64,000 nt of DNA, taken from the NCBI GenBank assembly GCA_963774195.1, contig CAVZDY010000002.1, forward strand, positions 434,001 to 498,000. Direction: 5' to 3'. Both the position numbers and the translations under genes were made by a program. The DNA comes from Roseiarcus sp963774195 (GTDB lineage: Bacteria > Pseudomonadota > Alphaproteobacteria > Rhizobiales > Beijerinckiaceae). The stretch's first letter is position 1. Each line of letters starts with the position of its first letter. This document shows, piece after piece, positions 53,215 to 60,931 of this stretch. The notes below the pieces were generated by a model. The model searched no databases and was not told where the DNA came from. It worked only from the letters and a program-made list of their open reading frames with translations.

Positions 53215-54306
53215 ATGACCGAGGCCGACAACGAGGCGCGGCCCCAGCTGCGCCGGGGCTGGACGACGGGCGCCTGCGCCACCGCGGCGGCGCGTGCCGC
53301 CTACGAGGCGCTGATTGGCGGAAGTTTCCCGGACCCGGTCTCGATTCGGCTGCCACAGGGCCAGCGTCCGGCTTTCGCTTTGGCGCTGCACGAGCGCGGC
53401 GACGGATTCGCCCGCGCCGGGGTCGTCAAGGATGCGGGCGACGATCCCGACGTGACGCATGGGGCGCTGGTGATCGCGCGGGTCAGTCCCGGGCCGTCGG
53501 GCTCGGGCATCCAGTTTCGCGCCGGTGAGGGCGTCGGAACCGTGACGCGGCCCGGCCTGCCGCTCGCGATCGGCGAACCGGCGATCAATCCCGTGCCGCG
53601 GCGGATGATCCGCGAGACGATCGAGGAGGCGGCCGCTGCTTATGGCGCGGCGAGCGACGTCGTTGTGGAAATTGCGATCCCAGGCGGCGAAAAAATCGCC
53701 GAGCGGACGCTGAACGGCCGGCTCGGCATTATCGGCGGCCTGTCGATTCTCGGCACCACAGGCATTGTCGTGCCGTTCTCCTGCTCGGCTTGGATCGCCT
53801 CGATCCATCGCGGCGTCGACGTCGCGCGCGGGATGGGCCTGACGCATGTCGCCGGCGCGACGGGCTCGACCTCCGAGGCCGCCATCCAGCGGCTGCACAA
53901 CCTGCCCGACGCGGCGCTGATCGACATGGGCGATTTCGTCGGCGGCACGCTGAAATATCTGCGCCAGCATCCCGTGCCGCGCGTCACCGTCGCCGGCGGC
54001 ATGGGCAAGATGACGAAGCTCGCGCAAGGGCTGCTCGACTTGCACTCGAAGCGCGGCGCCGTCGATCTCGACTTCCTCGCCGGTTTTGCGGAGGGCGATT
54101 TGGCCCGGCGCATTCGCGAGGCCAACACCGCCAAGCACGCGTTCGAAATCGCGCAAGCCGAGGGCCTCGATCTCGCCCGTCGCGTCGCCGACGCCGCGTG
54201 GGCGACCGCCGCCAAGACGCTGGCTGGCGCCAGCTGCGAACTGGAAATCGTGGTGTTCGATCGCGAGGGCGGCCTGCTCGCCAGCAGCGGGTTCAGGGCG
54301 GTTTAA
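53215..54306 (+). CDS. cbiD: Cobalt-precorrin-5B C1-methyltransferase CbiD
   Basis: CbiD methylates C1 of the corrin ring, the step done by CobF in the classical aerobic pathway. The 363-residue protein opens LRRGWTTGACATAAARAA, the CbiD signature. VKDAGDDPDVTHGALV, GEGVGTVTRPGLPLAIGEPAINPVPRRMI and GITGIVVPFS-like GTTGIVVPFSCSAWIASI follow. Length fits the family. Start ATG 53215 was chosen; ATG 53194 is possible. It is transcribed opposite to the rest of the cluster except cobK, and is convergent with cobM. Confidence 0.93.
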   Translation: MTEADNEARPQLRRGWTTGACATAAARAAYEALIGGSFPDPVSIRLPQGQRPAFALALHERGDGFARAGVVKDAGDDPDVTHGALVIARVSPGPSGSGIQFRAGEGVGTVTRPGLPLAIGEPAINPVPRRMIRETIEEAAAAYGAASDVVVEIAIPGGEKIAERTLNGRLGIIGGLSILGTTGIVVPFSCSAWIASIHRGVDVARGMGLTHVAGATGSTSEAAIQRLHNLPDAALIDMGDFVGGTLKYLRQHPVPRVTVAGGMGKMTKLAQGLLDLHSKRGAVDLDFLAGFAEGDLARRIREANTAKHAFEIAQAEGLDLARRVADAAWATAAKTLAGASCELEIVVFDREGGLLASSGFRAV

Positions 54307-54320
54307 CGCTGCGCTGCTGT

Positions 54321-54402
54321 CACCCCCGCGAAAACGGGGGTCCAGACAACCGCCGCAAGCCGTCGCCCCTCGGCCCTGGATGCCCGCTTTCGCGGGCATG
54401 AC
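54321..54402. repeat. Paired inverted REP elements (BIME-like) between cbiD and cobM
   Basis: Two stem-loops in opposite orientation: CCCCCG/CGGGGG (54323-54340) and ATGCCCGC/GCGGGCAT (54380-54399). Their flanks match (GGTCCAGA against the complement of CTGGATG). This is the GCCCGCGAAAGCGGGCAT-type repeat found widely in proteobacteria. The location between convergent genes suits bidirectional transcription ending. Confidence 0.75.
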
Positions 54403-54425
54403 TCGGGACGGACGGTTCACAGCGG

Positions 54426-55190
54426 TCACGGCTGCGCTCCGCCGCGGAAGCGACGCCGATAGTCCGGGTCGTACAGCGCGCTGTCGCGAAAATCCTGCGC
54501 GGCGAGGGCGGGGCCGACGAGAACCAGCGCGGTGCGCTCCATCGGGCTTCGCGCCGCTTCGGCGGCGATCGTCGCGAGCGAGCCTTTGACGATCTGCTCG
54601 TCCGGCCAACTGGCGCGATAGACGATCGCGACCGGGCAATCCTGGCCATAGAATGGCGTCAGCTCCGCGACGATCTGGTCGAGCACATGGATCGACAGAT
54701 GAATGGCGAGCGTCGCGCCGGTGGCGGCGAAGTTCGCGAGGGTTTCGCGCTCCGGCATCGCCGAGGCGCGGCCCGACGTGCGGGTGAGCGCGAGCGATTG
54801 CGCGACCCCCGGCAAGGTCAGTTCGCGCCCCAGCGCCGCCGCCGCGGCGGCGAAGGCGGGCACTCCCGGCGTGATCGTGTAGGGGATGCCGAGCGCTTCG
54901 AGCCGGCGCAACTGCTCGCCCATCGCGCTCCAGATCGAGAGATCGCCGGAATGGAGCCGGGCGACGTCCTCGCCGGCCTTATGGGCGCGTTCGAATTCGG
55001 CGGCGATCTCGTCGAGCGTCATCGGCGCCGTGTCGATGATGCGCGCGCCCTCGGGGCAATAGGCGAGCAATTCCTTCGGCACGAGCGAGCCCGCGTAAAG
55101 GCAGACCGGCGAGCGGGCGATCAGATCGCGCCCGCGCACCGTGATGAGATCGGGCGCGCCTGGGCCCGCGCCGATGAAATGCACGCTCAC
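54426..55190 (-). CDS. cobM: Precorrin-4 C11-methyltransferase
   Basis: A 254-residue SAM-dependent tetrapyrrole methylase acting on C11 of precorrin-4. Family motifs are SVHFIGAGPGAPDLITVRGRDLI at the N-terminus, VARLHSGDLSIWSAMGEQ and YTITPGVPAFAAAAAALGRELTLPGVAQ. It overlaps cobE upstream by 4 bases. Confidence 0.95.
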   Translation of the reverse strand: MSVHFIGAGPGAPDLITVRGRDLIARSPVCLYAGSLVPKELLAYCPEGARIIDTAPMTLDEIAAEFERAHKAGEDVARLHSGDLSIWSAMGEQLRRLEALGIPYTITPGVPAFAAAAAALGRELTLPGVAQSLALTRTSGRASAMPERETLANFAATGATLAIHLSIHVLDQIVAELTPFYGQDCPVAIVYRASWPDEQIVKGSLATIAAEAARSPMERTALVLVGPALAAQDFRDSALYDPDYRRRFRGGAQP

Positions 55191-55579
55191 GCAGCGTCTC
55201 CTTCTGTGGCGGCGATCGCGCAGGCCGCCTCCGCCGAGGTCAAGCGCGGCACGACGATCTTCGCTCCAGGGCCGGCTCCCGCCAAGGCCGCCGCTTCAGC
55301 GAGACTGTCGAGGCCAGTGATTTCGCGCGATTTGGCGGATCGCGTCACAACGCGATCGCTCGCCGCGAGGAGATCGGCGTCGTCGAGAAAGGCGATCTCG
55401 CAGCCGAGCGCGACGGCGGCTTGGCGCAATCCAGCTTCGCCTGCTTTGCGCGCGCTCGAATAGAGCCGAGCGCTGGCGGGCGGACGGGGCAGCCGCGCGA
55501 GCGCCTCGCGCGCCAGTGCGACGATCAACTCCGCCGAGGCGTCCTTGCGGCAGCCGATACCGATGGCGACCGTGTCCAT
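55187..55579 (-). CDS. cobE: CobE / CbiG C-terminal-like cobalamin biosynthesis protein
   Basis: A 130-residue protein matching the C-terminal domain of CbiG, which in aerobic clusters is the free-standing CobE. Recognisable parts are AIGIGCRKDASAELIVALAREAL, ARLYSSARKAGEAGL and VVPRLTSAEAACAIA. CobE/CbiG handles the C2-lactone/acetaldehyde step or intermediate binding; the exact activity of CobE is unclear. ATG 55579 overlaps the cobL stop (TGATG). Confidence 0.88.
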   Translation of the reverse strand: MDTVAIGIGCRKDASAELIVALAREALARLPRPPASARLYSSARKAGEAGLRQAAVALGCEIAFLDDADLLAASDRVVTRSAKSREITGLDSLAEAAALAGAGPGAKIVVPRLTSAEAACAIAATEGDAA

Positions 55580-56787
55580 CACGGCTTCTCGTAACGCCAT
55601 TGCACGATCGGCATCGCGGGGCGGAAGCCATGAAAGCCGCCGACCTTTTCCGCGCGCGCGACCGAGAGCTGGATCAGATCGCCGCCGAGCGCGCCGAAGC
55701 GGCGGCTGAGCTCGGCTTGCGTCTCGATCGTCACGGCGTTGACGACGAGCCGCCGGCGCGCTCGCAGCGCCGCCAAAGCCGCGTCGAGAACGCCTGATAT
55801 GCCGGCGCCGCCGCCGATGAAAACCGCGTCGGGCGTCGGCAAGCCCATCAACGCTTCGGGCGCCGCGCCTTCGACGAGGCGCAGTCCAGGCGTTCCCAAT
55901 GCCGCCGCGTTGCGCATGATCCGCGCCGCCCGGTCCGCGTTTCGTTCGATCGCAAAAGCCCGGTTGGCGGGGTCCGAGAGCATCCATTCGATCGCAATCG
56001 AGCCGGAACCGGCGCCGACGTCCCACAGCGTCTCGCCGCGGCGCGGCGCCAGCGCCGACAAGGTCACGGCGCGGATTTCGCGTTTGGTCAGCTGGCCGTC
56101 GTTCTCGAACCAGTCGTCGGGCAACCCCGGCGTGCGCGGAACGAGCCTCGCCCCGGGCGTCGACGCCACTTCGAGCGCGACCGCGTTGAGCGGGCTGATC
56201 GTATCGAGGCCGAACGCCTCGGCGAGAGCGGCGCGGATGCGCTCCCTGGCGCCGCCGAGATTTTCGCCGACCGTCAAGCGCGAGCGGCCGAGGCCGCGCT
56301 CGGTTAACAGGCGCGCGAGCTTGGCCGGCGTCGTCTCGTCCCACGACAAGGCGAGAATGCGCGTCCCCTCGGCGAGATGTGGGATGATCCGCTCTAGCGG
56401 CCGACCATGCAGCGACACGAGGGCGCAATCCTGCTGCGCCCAGCCGAGCCGCGAGGCCAATAGGCTGAACGTCGAGGGCGAGGGCAGCGAGACGATCTCT
56501 CTCATGTCCACAAGACACGCCAGCGTCGAGCCGACGCCGTAGAAGAAGGGATCGCCGGAGGCGAGCACGCAGACGCTCTGGCCGCGTCGCGCGAGGATGA
56601 GGGGATAGGCCTCCTCTATCGGCGAGGGCCACGCCATGGTTTCCGCGTCGAGCCGGCCGACGAGTTCGAGATGGCGCGCGCCGCCGACGATGAGGCTCGC
56701 TTGTCTCAGGAGGTGGGTTGCGGCAGGAGAGAGGCCGTCGAGCCCGTCTTCTCCCAGTCCGATGATCGAGAGCCAAGGCGCGCTCAT
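55579..56787 (-). CDS. cobL: Precorrin-6Y C5,C15-methyltransferase (decarboxylating), CbiE-CbiT fusion
   Basis: A 402-residue bifunctional enzyme. Residues of about 1-205 form the CbiE-type tetrapyrrole methylase (WLSIIGLGEDGLDGLSP, VLASGDPFFYGVG, VSLPSPSTFSLLASRLGW). Residues of about 210-402 form the CbiT-type class I methyltransferase (LWDVGAGSGSIAIEWML, FIGGGAGISGVLDAAL), which also decarboxylates C12. ATG 56787 with AGGAGG upstream. It is divergent from cobK with 26 bases between starts. Confidence 0.95.
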   Translation of the reverse strand: MSAPWLSIIGLGEDGLDGLSPAATHLLRQASLIVGGARHLELVGRLDAETMAWPSPIEEAYPLILARRGQSVCVLASGDPFFYGVGSTLACLVDMREIVSLPSPSTFSLLASRLGWAQQDCALVSLHGRPLERIIPHLAEGTRILALSWDETTPAKLARLLTERGLGRSRLTVGENLGGARERIRAALAEAFGLDTISPLNAVALEVASTPGARLVPRTPGLPDDWFENDGQLTKREIRAVTLSALAPRRGETLWDVGAGSGSIAIEWMLSDPANRAFAIERNADRAARIMRNAAALGTPGLRLVEGAAPEALMGLPTPDAVFIGGGAGISGVLDAALAALRARRRLVVNAVTIETQAELSRRFGALGGDLIQLSVARAEKVGGFHGFRPAMPIVQWRYEKP

Positions 56788-56813
56788 AGGCAACCTCCTG
56801 CCGGAGCGCGGCG

Positions 56814-57560
56814 ATGCGTCTGTTGATTTTGGGCGGCACAACCGAGGCGAGCCAATTGGCGCGCGCGCTCGCGGCTCGCCCGGACATCGCGGCGACGCTG
56901 TCGCTGGCGGGGCGCACGCAAAGCCCGATTGCGCCCCCGATCCCCTATCGCGTTGGCGGCTTCGGTGGGATCGAAGGACTGCGCGCCTATCTGCGATCGG
57001 AGCGGATCGACGCCGTCATCGACGCGACGCATCCTTTTGCGGCGCAGATGTCTCTCCATGCCGAGGCTGCCTGCCGCGCCGAGGGCGCGCCGCTCGCCGT
57101 CTTCAGCCGGCCCGAGTGGATTCGCCAGCCAGGCGACGACTGGACCGAGGTCGAGCGCGCCGAAGACGCTGTCGCCGCGCTCGGCGATGCGCCGCGCAAC
57201 GTGTTTCTCACGCAAGGGCGGCTGCAACTCGGCGTCTTCCGCGCCGCGCCGCAGCATCTCTATGTGGTGCGCGCGATCGACCCGCCCGAGGAGATCGCGG
57301 CGCTGCCGAGACATCGGCTCATCCTCGCGCGCGGGCCATTCCGACTCGATGACGAATTCGCCTTGATGCGCGGCGAGGCGATCGACGTTCTTGTCAGCAA
57401 GAACAGCGGCGGCGCGGCGACTTACCCAAAGATCGAAGCCGCGCAGCGGCTTGGCGTCAAGGTCGTCATGCTCAAGCGGCCTAGGGGAGGAGAGGCGCCG
57501 CGCGTCGGCGACCTCGATGCAGCGCTGGCCTGGATCGAGGCTCATCGTCCCGCTCCGTAG
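56814..57560 (+). CDS. cobK: Precorrin-6A reductase
   Basis: CobK reduces the macrocycle of precorrin-6A with NADPH. The 248-residue protein begins RLLILGGTTEASQLARAL (nucleotide-binding). IDAVIDATHPFAAQMS and DVLVSKNSGGAATYPKIEAA are family signatures. It is inverted relative to its neighbours: 26 bases separate it from cobL on one side, and on the other its 3' end overlaps cobJ by 19 bases. With so little space its promoter must lie inside cobL or further upstream. Confidence 0.94.
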   Translation: MRLLILGGTTEASQLARALAARPDIAATLSLAGRTQSPIAPPIPYRVGGFGGIEGLRAYLRSERIDAVIDATHPFAAQMSLHAEAACRAEGAPLAVFSRPEWIRQPGDDWTEVERAEDAVAALGDAPRNVFLTQGRLQLGVFRAAPQHLYVVRAIDPPEEIAALPRHRLILARGPFRLDDEFALMRGEAIDVLVSKNSGGAATYPKIEAAQRLGVKVVMLKRPRGGEAPRVGDLDAALAWIEAHRPAP

Positions 57561-58303
57561 CTGCGCGGCGTCAGCATCCAGGGCGCGCCGCCTTCTCGCG
57601 CGATGAAGCGGGTCTCGCTGGAGCCGATCAGTACCAGCGTGCTCATATCGACGACGCTTACGTCGGCCTCGGCCAGGGTTGTCAGAATGATACGCTCGTC
57701 GGCGCGGCCGACCGCGCGGGCGAAGGCGACCGGCGTCGCTGCGGCCTTCACGTCGCGCAGGCGCTCGAAAGCGTCATAGATGCGCTGCGGTCTCGCCTTG
57801 GAGGCGGGATTGTAGAGGGCGATCACGAAATCGCCTGCCGCCGCCGCTTCGAGACGCCGCAGCACGACCTCCCACGGCTTGAGATTGTCGGAGAGCGAGA
57901 TCGCGCAGAAATCATGGCCCAGCGGCGCGCCGAGCCGCGCGGCGGCGGCCAGCATGGCGCTGACGCCGGGCAGCACCCGAATGTCGAGCGCCCGCCACTG
58001 CGGCTCGCCGGATTCGACGGCTTCGAACACGGCCGCCGCCATTGCGAAGACGCCAGGATCGCCGCCGGAGACGACCGCGACCGTCTCGCCGCCGCAGGCG
58101 AGCGCAAGCGCCTGTCGCGCGCGTTCGATCTCGACGCGATTGTCGCTTGCATAGCGCCGCTGGCCGTCGCGCTCGGGGATGCGATCTACGTAGGGCTTGT
58201 AGCCGACGATCGCGCCCGCTTGCGTGAGCGCCGCGGTGGCTTCCGGCGTCAGCCACTCGGCCGGGCCGGGGCCGAGGCCCACGACATAGAGAAGTCCAGT
58301 CAT
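57542..58303 (-). CDS. cobJ: Precorrin-3B C17-methyltransferase
   Basis: A 253-residue SAM-dependent enzyme that methylates C17 and contracts the ring. Motifs are LYVVGLGPGPAEWLTPEA, ETVAVVSGGDPGVFAMAAAVFE and VLPGVSAMLAAAARLGAPLGHDFCAISLSDNLKPWE, the latter diagnostic of CobJ/CbiH. Start ATG 58303 overlaps cobI by 4 bases. Confidence 0.95.
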   Translation of the reverse strand: MTGLLYVVGLGPGPAEWLTPEATAALTQAGAIVGYKPYVDRIPERDGQRRYASDNRVEIERARQALALACGGETVAVVSGGDPGVFAMAAAVFEAVESGEPQWRALDIRVLPGVSAMLAAAARLGAPLGHDFCAISLSDNLKPWEVVLRRLEAAAAGDFVIALYNPASKARPQRIYDAFERLRDVKAAATPVAFARAVGRADERIILTTLAEADVSVVDMSTLVLIGSSETRFIAREGGAPWMLTPRSYGAGR

Positions 58304-59040
58304 GGCCGCCGCCCCCGGCCGCTGACGAGGATGATCGAGAAATACGGCGCCGTGTCGTCGGGTTTGTCGCTCAGCCGCATGACCTTTTCGCCGCTCATCG
58401 TGCCGCGCTCGACATAGATCGCGCGTTCATAGAGGCCGCTCTCCATGAGCGCGGCTCTGATCTTCGCGAAGTTTCGGCCGATCTTCATGATGACGGCGGC
58501 GTCGGTGTTCTTGAGGCGCGCGGTCAGCGCCGCTTCGTCAAGCGTGCCGGGCAGGACGGTCAGCACGTCGTCGCCCCAGGTCATCGGCTCGCCCACCGCC
58601 GACCAGCAGCCAGCCATGCCCGCGACTCCAGGGACAACCGTGGTGCGGAAGCGGTCTTTCAGGCGAATGTAGAGATGCATGAACGAGCCATAGAAGAGCG
58701 GGTCGCCCTCGCTCAGCACGGCGACGTCGCGCCCGGCGAGCAGATGGGCGGCGATCCGCTCGCTCGACGTCGCATAGAAATCCTGGAGCATTGCGTTGTA
58801 GTCGGGGTCGCTCACCGGCGTTTCTGTCGTCACGGGATAGTAGAGCGGCAGTTCGATCGCCGTCGCGGGCAGCCAGCGATCGACGATGGCGCGCGCATTG
58901 CCGCGGCGCCCCGCCTTGGCGAAATAGACGACGACGGGCGAGGATTCGATCAGGCGCACCGACTTGACGGTGAGGAGTTCGGGATCGCCGGGGCCGAGTC
59001 CGATTCCGTAAAGCGTGCCCGTTGGGGCTGTAGCCGTCAT
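58300..59040 (-). CDS. cobI: Precorrin-2 C20-methyltransferase
   Basis: A 246-residue tetrapyrrole methylase acting at C20 of precorrin-2. GTLYGIGLGPGDPELLTVKSVRLI, VAVLSEGDPLFYGSFMHLY and VVPGVAGMAGCWSAVGEPMTWGDD are the CobI/CbiL signatures. ATG 59040 overlaps the cobH stop by 4 bases. Confidence 0.95.
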   Translation of the reverse strand: MTATAPTGTLYGIGLGPGDPELLTVKSVRLIESSPVVVYFAKAGRRGNARAIVDRWLPATAIELPLYYPVTTETPVSDPDYNAMLQDFYATSSERIAAHLLAGRDVAVLSEGDPLFYGSFMHLYIRLKDRFRTTVVPGVAGMAGCWSAVGEPMTWGDDVLTVLPGTLDEAALTARLKNTDAAVIMKIGRNFAKIRAALMESGLYERAIYVERGTMSGEKVMRLSDKPDDTAPYFSIILVSGRGRRP

Positions 59041-59669
59041 TCCTTAGGGCTCGCCAGAGCGTTGATGCAAGCGGCGGCCATCGCGCTGCCGCCACGCCGG
59101 CCGCGCACGACCATGGACGACACGTCCGAGCGCGCGACCAGCGCATCCTTCGACTCCGCCGCGCCGACGAAGCCGACCGGCATGCCGATGATGAGCGCTG
59201 GCGCCGGCGCACCGGCGTCGATCATCTCGAGCAGATGGAACAGCGCCGTCGGCGCGTTGCCGATGGCGACGACGGCGCCGGCGAGGTGAGGGCGCCAGAG
59301 TTCCACCGCAGCCGCCGTCCGCGTGGTGCCGAGCAGCCGCGCCAGATCGGGAACGCGGTCGTCGTTGAGGGTGCAGATGACGGAATTGTTCTTGGGCAGG
59401 CGCGCTCGCGTCACGCCATGCGCGACCATGCTGGCGTCGCACAAGATGGGTGCGCCGGCCTGGAGCGCCGCGATGCCGTCTTTGGCGGCGGTCGGGGAAA
59501 AGTGGATTTCGGCGGCTGTCTCGACCAGGCCGCAGGCGTGAATGATTCGCACGGCGACGCGCTCTTCCTCCGGCCTGAAGCGCGCAAGGTCCGCCTCCCG
59601 CCGAATGATGGCGAAGGAAATGCGGTAAATCTCCGCTCCGTCGCGAATGTATCCGTAATCAGGCGTCAC
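59037..59669 (-). CDS. cobH: Precorrin-8X methylmutase
   Basis: CobH moves the C11 methyl to C12, giving hydrogenobyrinic acid. The protein shows RIIHACGLVETA with the catalytic His, APILCDASMVAHGV, and IGMPVGFVGAAESKDAL. I chose the GTG at 59669 (GTGA overlap with the cobG stop, AAGGAG seven bases upstream), which gives 210 residues, the normal length; an ATG at 59702 is an alternative. Confidence 0.95.
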   Translation of the reverse strand: MTPDYGYIRDGAEIYRISFAIIRREADLARFRPEEERVAVRIIHACGLVETAAEIHFSPTAAKDGIAALQAGAPILCDASMVAHGVTRARLPKNNSVICTLNDDRVPDLARLLGTTRTAAAVELWRPHLAGAVVAIGNAPTALFHLLEMIDAGAPAPALIIGMPVGFVGAAESKDALVARSDVSSMVVRGRRGGSAMAAACINALASPKE

Positions 59670-60931
59670 GCCGCCGCTCCTTTTCCGAGAGGCTGTAGAC
59701 AAGCCGCCATTTCCTGGAAATTCAAGTCACGCCGTGTGGGTTCCCCGCGCGCGACGTCATTCTCGATCAGATCGTAACCCCTCGGGGTAGCAACGAAGGT
59801 GAAAGCGGCCGGCGCAGGATAGGCGCAGCCCTTCGCGCATCCCGAGACATGGAGGGTTCCCCGGTAGTTGGCGAGCAAGGGCGACAACGCCAGCGCAGTG
59901 GCGCGAACGTCGGCCGCCGCGCTGGCGCAAGCCGGTTTGCCGACGCAGGCGGCGAGCGCGAGGCGCGGATCGGCGCCGTCGACAATGAAGCCGATGGCGG
60001 CGAGGTCCTCCGCCAGGGCGGCGGCCGACGCAGCCTCGAGGTTAGGGGCGAGCAGCGCGCGCCAGGGGGTAAGCCGGAATTCCGTCCCGCCGTGCGCTTT
60101 CGCGCGCTCCGCCATTGCGGCGAGTTGCTCGGCGCGCATCTGCCCGAAGGGGAGGCCGGCGCCGACGAATGCCCTGCCGCCGAGGAAGTGGACGCCCAGG
60201 AAGCCGCCTGGCTGGACAGGCGCGGGGAGGGGAGCCGGATCAGGCCTGGCGGCCTTCAGGCCCGCCCGCCCTGCGATTGCCGCTAGTCCGATGCGTTGGA
60301 CAAGCGCTGCCATGCGCCGGTCCTCGCCGCGCAGGGCGATGAAGGCATGGGCGACGGCGCTGGCGACATCGGACGCGTCATCGGGCGAGATCGCCTCCGC
60401 GGTCGCGCCGCCGAGGCGCACGGCAAGGCGCGGGCCGGCGGCCGTCGCGAAGGCGCGGAACTCGACGTCGGCTGCGATCCCGCCAAGCGGGAGGACGCCG
60501 CCGCCGTCGACGAGAAAGCCGAACTTCGAGGGAAGCGCGTGCAACGCCTTCTCCTGGGTCAGCCGCGCTTCGAGCCGAGCGACGATGGGACGCGTGTCCA
60601 GCGCCGCGCTATCGTCGAAGCCGGCGAGCGGGCTCGGCGTCACATTACGCACGGTCTCCGCCCCCGGATCGGCGTCGATAAGGCCGATTTCGCCGAGACG
60701 GGCCCACAGCGCGACGAGGTCATCCTGCTGTACGCCGCGCAGTTGGAGATTGCCGCGCGCCGAGAGATCGATCAGGCTGTTGCCGAAGCGGTTCGATAGC
60801 GCAGCGATCTCTTGCGCGAGGGCTAAGGACAGCGCGCCATTGACGATGCGAAGGCGCACGAGAAAACCGTCGCCGGTCTCCATCGGGCGCAGCGCGCCGG
60901 GGCACCAGCCGTTGCGCTCTGGTGTGCTCAT
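59666..60931 (-). CDS. cobG: Precorrin-3B synthase (oxygen-dependent)
   Basis: CobG inserts oxygen into precorrin-3A to set up ring contraction, so the cluster is of the aerobic type. The 421-residue protein is built as a nitrite/sulfite-reductase-like duplication. GNLQLRGVQQDDLVALW is in the first half. The [4Fe-4S]/siroheme-type cysteines lie in ACVGKPACASA and HVSGCAKGCAYPAPA near the end. ATG 60931 overlaps the cobN stop (ATGA). Confidence 0.93.
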   Translation of the reverse strand: MSTPERNGWCPGALRPMETGDGFLVRLRIVNGALSLALAQEIAALSNRFGNSLIDLSARGNLQLRGVQQDDLVALWARLGEIGLIDADPGAETVRNVTPSPLAGFDDSAALDTRPIVARLEARLTQEKALHALPSKFGFLVDGGGVLPLGGIAADVEFRAFATAAGPRLAVRLGGATAEAISPDDASDVASAVAHAFIALRGEDRRMAALVQRIGLAAIAGRAGLKAARPDPAPLPAPVQPGGFLGVHFLGGRAFVGAGLPFGQMRAEQLAAMAERAKAHGGTEFRLTPWRALLAPNLEAASAAALAEDLAAIGFIVDGADPRLALAACVGKPACASAAADVRATALALSPLLANYRGTLHVSGCAKGCAYPAPAAFTFVATPRGYDLIENDVARGEPTRRDLNFQEMAACLQPLGKGAAA

